A stretch of 64,000 bases of DNA, from NCBI GenBank assembly GCA_011634665.1, contig WAEK01000011.1:637001-701000 (forward strand), read 5' to 3'. The notes below the pieces were generated by a model. That model had not been told where the DNA came from, ran no database searches, and worked only from the letters and a program-made list of their open reading frames with translations. Both the position numbers and the translations under genes were made by a program. Below, one piece after another: positions 61,141-64,000 of the stretch (its first letter is position 1; the number at the start of each line of letters is the position of its first letter). The DNA comes from Mortierella sp. BCC40632. Lineage: Eukaryota > Mortierellomycota > Mortierellomycetes > Mortierellales > Mortierellaceae.

Positions 61141-61268
61141 TTCTTTTTTTTTTAAATATACTGCTTATTTTTCTCCTCCACTCTATTGTACTTTCGCGTA
61201 GTGTTGATACAAGGGGTATAGAAAGACTACACATCCACTCTTTTTTTTTTCTTCTTCTTCTTCTTCCT

Positions 61269-63641
61269 CTAAAGGCGAGCCAAGGTTGTCGTAGCCTTGG
61301 CAGCCTCTTCACGGTCCAACTTGACCAAATCCTTGCGAAGAATCTTGCCCGAGGCAGATTTAGGAATCTCACCGATAAAGACGACACCTCCACGAAGTCG
61401 CTTATGGTTCGCAACACGTTTCTCCACAAACGCAATGATATCCTTTTGAAGAGCTGCGTTTGCCTCCACTCCTGGATAAGGTACAACATAGGCCCGAGGC
61501 AATTCCGTGGCCTGAGCGGCATTGTATGTAGGAATCACGGCACAATCTTGGACCTTGGGATGTGTCTGAAGCAAGGCTTCCAATTCAGCGGGTGCAACCT
61601 GGAATCCCTTCATCTTGATCAATTCCTTGAGTCGATCTACCACAAACCAGTTGCCGGTCTTGTCGACATAGACAATGTCACCAGTGTGCATCCAGCCGTC
61701 CTTTTCGATGGTGTTCTTGGTGGCTTCCTCGTTGTTAAGATAGCCCTTCATCACATTGGGACCGCGAAGCATCCACTCGCCTGTCTCACCCACACCGAGT
61801 TCTTGAATTGATTCAAAGGAAAGAGGGAGGGGAGAAAGAAGGCAATAAGGTTAACAAACAATGAGAGAAAAAGGTAAAAAAAAAAAATAATAATAATAAA
61901 AAATAAAAACAGATGCTTACCCTTGCCGGTCTCGGGATCGATGACCTTGGCAGTCAAGCCAGCAACCAAAGGACCCACAGAACCATCCAAACGTTGACCA
62001 GGACGAATGCAAGCCACCAAGGGCGAAGCCTCGGTCATGCCAAAGCCCTGACGACAATAGACACCCAACTTTTGTTCAATCAATTGACAAAGATCCTTGG
62101 GTAGAGGAGCAGCACCACAGTAGATGTGACGGAGAGTGGACAAGTCATAGTCATTGACCATGGGGTGCTTGGCAAGGGCCAAGGCCACGGGAGGGACGAT
62201 AAAGGTATTGGAGACCTTGAAGGTTTGGATGTTCTGCAGGTATGAAGGCAAGTCAAACTTGGACATGATCACGGTCTCGGTACCCTGGAGAACAAAGGAC
62301 ATTATTGGATAAGAAGTTGAGTTGATAAATGCCGAGGAAGGAAAAACTCAGAGCAGAGCGAAATGCAATCGATCGAGAGAGACAAAAAAAAAAAAAAAAA
62401 AAAAACGTACGGTGATGAGCGAGATATGGAGACAGTTCATGAGACCATAGATATGATAGAGTGGGAGGAAGGCCAAGACAACGTTGCCCTTCTCCTTGAG
62501 GACTGCTTCATCAAAGGCCATGATCTGAACCAGGTTCGCGGTGATGTTACGGTGGGTCAACATTACTCCCTTGCTCTTGCCTATTAGCACCCAGAGAAAG
62601 AACCGGTGGTGGTAGATGGGGAGGTTTGCATAAAATATATGGTCAGCGCCGAACCCAAACAGGGGTCGCACAAGGGACACAGGGTTATGATGTCTCACTT
62701 GTTTTTTCTCTTTTTCCTCTATTGCTCCACAATTCCTGTCTTGTTTGTTGAGCAAAAAGGAAAAAGAAAAAAGAAAAAAGAAAAAAGAAAAAAAAAAAAA
62801 AAAGGTCCAAACTTACCAGTAGTTCCACTCGAGTAACAGAGATAGGCAATCTCGTCCATGCCAATCTTGACGGGCTTTGCCTGACGCTTGCCCATCAGAG
62901 CACGATACGAACGAATGCCCGAAGCAGCATGACCTTCTGGCTCAAAGACCATGATGGCCTCTCGGGGAATGCCACAGGCATCTGCAGCCTTGAAGGCTGT
63001 AGGGAGCAGATCAACAGTGGTAACCATGTACTTGGCGCCTGAATCCTTGAGCTGGTGAATCACCTCTTCGAGAGCATACGAATGGTTGATGGTGGTCACG
63101 ACGCCTCCTGCACAGAGTGTTCCCAAGATCGGTACACCAAAGTCGTACTACCGAGAGTTTCGTTCAAGAGGAAGTAGAAGAATAAAAAAGGGGGGAGAGC
63201 GAGCGAGAGGAAAAAAAGAGATAGTGAGCATGTGCAATGATTTAATTATGAACGGCTCTCGTATTCTTGTGAACATGCCCAAATGCCGACGACGTGATCG
63301 GGGCGGATCCAACCAGATCAGTGCACAACGAGTTGTACAAAAAGGGGGAAAAGGGGGGAGGTCGAGAGAAAGGTAAAGAGAGAGACAACTGAATGGAGAC
63401 ATACCTGGTTGCAAGAAAAGATGGCGACCACCTGTCTGGGCTGGAATGCAAACTGGTCCTGGAGACCAGCAGCAAACTGCTTAGTCTCGATCAAGAATTG
63501 ACCAAAGGTCAAAAAGCGGCGCGTGATGGGATCGATAAAGACGGTCTTGCCTGGAGGAACCAAGCATGGGTTCGAGTCGACCCAGTGGTAGACATCAGTC
63601 TCAGGGTAGACAGGGTCAGGGTCGGGCGAGTAAAAGATCAT
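61269..63641 (-). CDS. acyl-CoA synthetase, 4-coumarate-CoA ligase-like, probably peroxisomal
   Basis: Five exons, complement(join(61269..61801, 61921..62284, 62411..62580, 62817..63147, 63405..63641)), about 544 residues, the usual 4CL length. AMP-binding (ANL) enzymes adenylate a carboxylic acid and transfer it to CoA. Core motifs: P-loop YLCYSSGTTGKSKGVMLTH, LPLYHIYGL, GAAPLPKDL, GFGMTEASP, GWMHTGDIVYVD, DRLKELIKMKGFQVAPAELE and the catalytic-Lys motif SASGKILRKDL. The C-terminal tripeptide Ala-Arg-Leu is an accepted variant of the PTS1 peroxisomal signal. The first exon (MIFYSPDPDPVYPETDVYHW) begins like fungal 4CL-like enzymes. All introns are GT-AG and rejoin motifs in phase. Substrate cannot be read; a fatty or aromatic acid is likely. 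Confidence 0.94.
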
Positions 63642-64000
63642 GGTGAGTGAGATGAAAAGAAATGAGAATGAGAGATGTGAGTCGGATGAATGATGAAGAA
63701 GCAGACGGGAAAAAGAGAAGTAGAGAGGAAGGAGAGAAAGAAAAAGAGGACAGAAAAGAGAGAGCAGAAAAGAAAGTAAAAGGAATGTGAACCATTGGGG
63801 GCGCCGGTGAGCCCTGACCTATCCTACTGGCTCGTTCTTTCCCTGGGACGGCGACGGGAAGGAAGCAAAGAGTGAGCGGGCACCTGTTTGCCTCTGCCAG
63901 TCCACGGGTCGCAGAGACCGACCAAAGGGCCGGGTGATCGGCCAGTGAGCATCCGTTCTGCATGCTTTTTTTTTCTCGGCCGGATCGAAGGTCAAGAAGC
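63642..64000. other. promoter side of the acyl-CoA synthetase, right edge
   Basis: A purine-rich stretch (63650-63780, CT-rich on the coding strand) precedes the start codon, followed by mixed sequence to the window edge. Nothing else recognised. Confidence 0.5.

Noticed and set aside
1..64000. CRISPR arrays, bacterial-type operons or defence islands
   Set aside because: Repeats are microsatellites and homopolymers without spacer structure, and every gene is intron-bearing and eukaryotic.
1..64000. tRNA or rRNA genes
   Set aside because: Isolated GGTTCGA-like strings (for example near 10449 and 16462) lack a matching A box and cloverleaf; no rRNA core was recognised.

Overview
This window is nuclear DNA of a filamentous, early-diverging fungus, most likely Mortierellomycota or a close Mucoromycota relative. 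The evidence is short GT-AG introns with long T-runs before the acceptor, many (GA)n/(CT)n tracts outside genes, long A/T homopolymers, and fungal gene families including a Cac1-type CAF-1 subunit, a Bsd2 relative, a Mnr2/Alr-type CorA transporter and an Ndc10-like Crypton recombinase. The lineage call is inference; no rRNA or other marker gene is present.

Layout, left to right. 1-1880: nothing assigned. 1883-3095 (-): mitochondrial ribosomal protein uS9m. 3415-7488 (-): CorA magnesium transporter. 7489-11480: low-complexity DNA with a few unassigned coding-like pieces. 11482-15650 (+): a decayed Crypton-type tyrosine-recombinase element, the only clear mobile element. 17799-19484 (+): PHO4-family phosphate transporter. 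21769-23449 (+): COQ3. 23746-27445 (-): CAF-1 large subunit. 27678-29015 (-): CKS1. 29016-33834: low-complexity spacer. 33837-34842 (+): 14-3-3 protein whose first exon cannot be found intact. 36833-38107 (+): CCHC zinc-knuckle (Gis2/CNBP-like) protein. 38538-40947 (-): Bsd2/Ndfip-like Rsp5 adaptor. 41490-43969 (-): membrane RING-H2 protein. 46427-48323 (+): G3BP-like NTF2/RRM protein. 49249-52185 (-): PSMD5-like proteasome assembly chaperone, divergent from 52627-54757 (+): PUS3/Deg1 tRNA pseudouridine synthase. 55524-56964 (+): SRA1-domain protein. 58352-61140 (+): Gln-rich protein kinase with an HGD catalytic loop. 61269-63641 (-): acyl-CoA synthetase/4CL-like enzyme ending in a peroxisomal-type tripeptide.

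The genes are mostly housekeeping and do not form a metabolic cluster. Loose themes are mitochondrial function (uS9m, COQ3), ion and phosphate transport (CorA, PHO4-type, Bsd2-like), ubiquitin/proteasome (Bsd2-like adaptor, RING-H2, PSMD5-like), RNA binding and modification (Gis2-like, G3BP-like, PUS3) and cell cycle/chromatin (CKS1, CAF-1, 14-3-3). Exon boundaries were read by hand from splice motifs, reading frame and protein family conservation. Junctions I could not close are named in the entries. The most unusual signals are the broken Crypton, three GC-AG introns, a 19-nt microexon in CKS1, the missing first exon of the 14-3-3 gene beside a duplicated upstream segment, and the HGD-type kinase.
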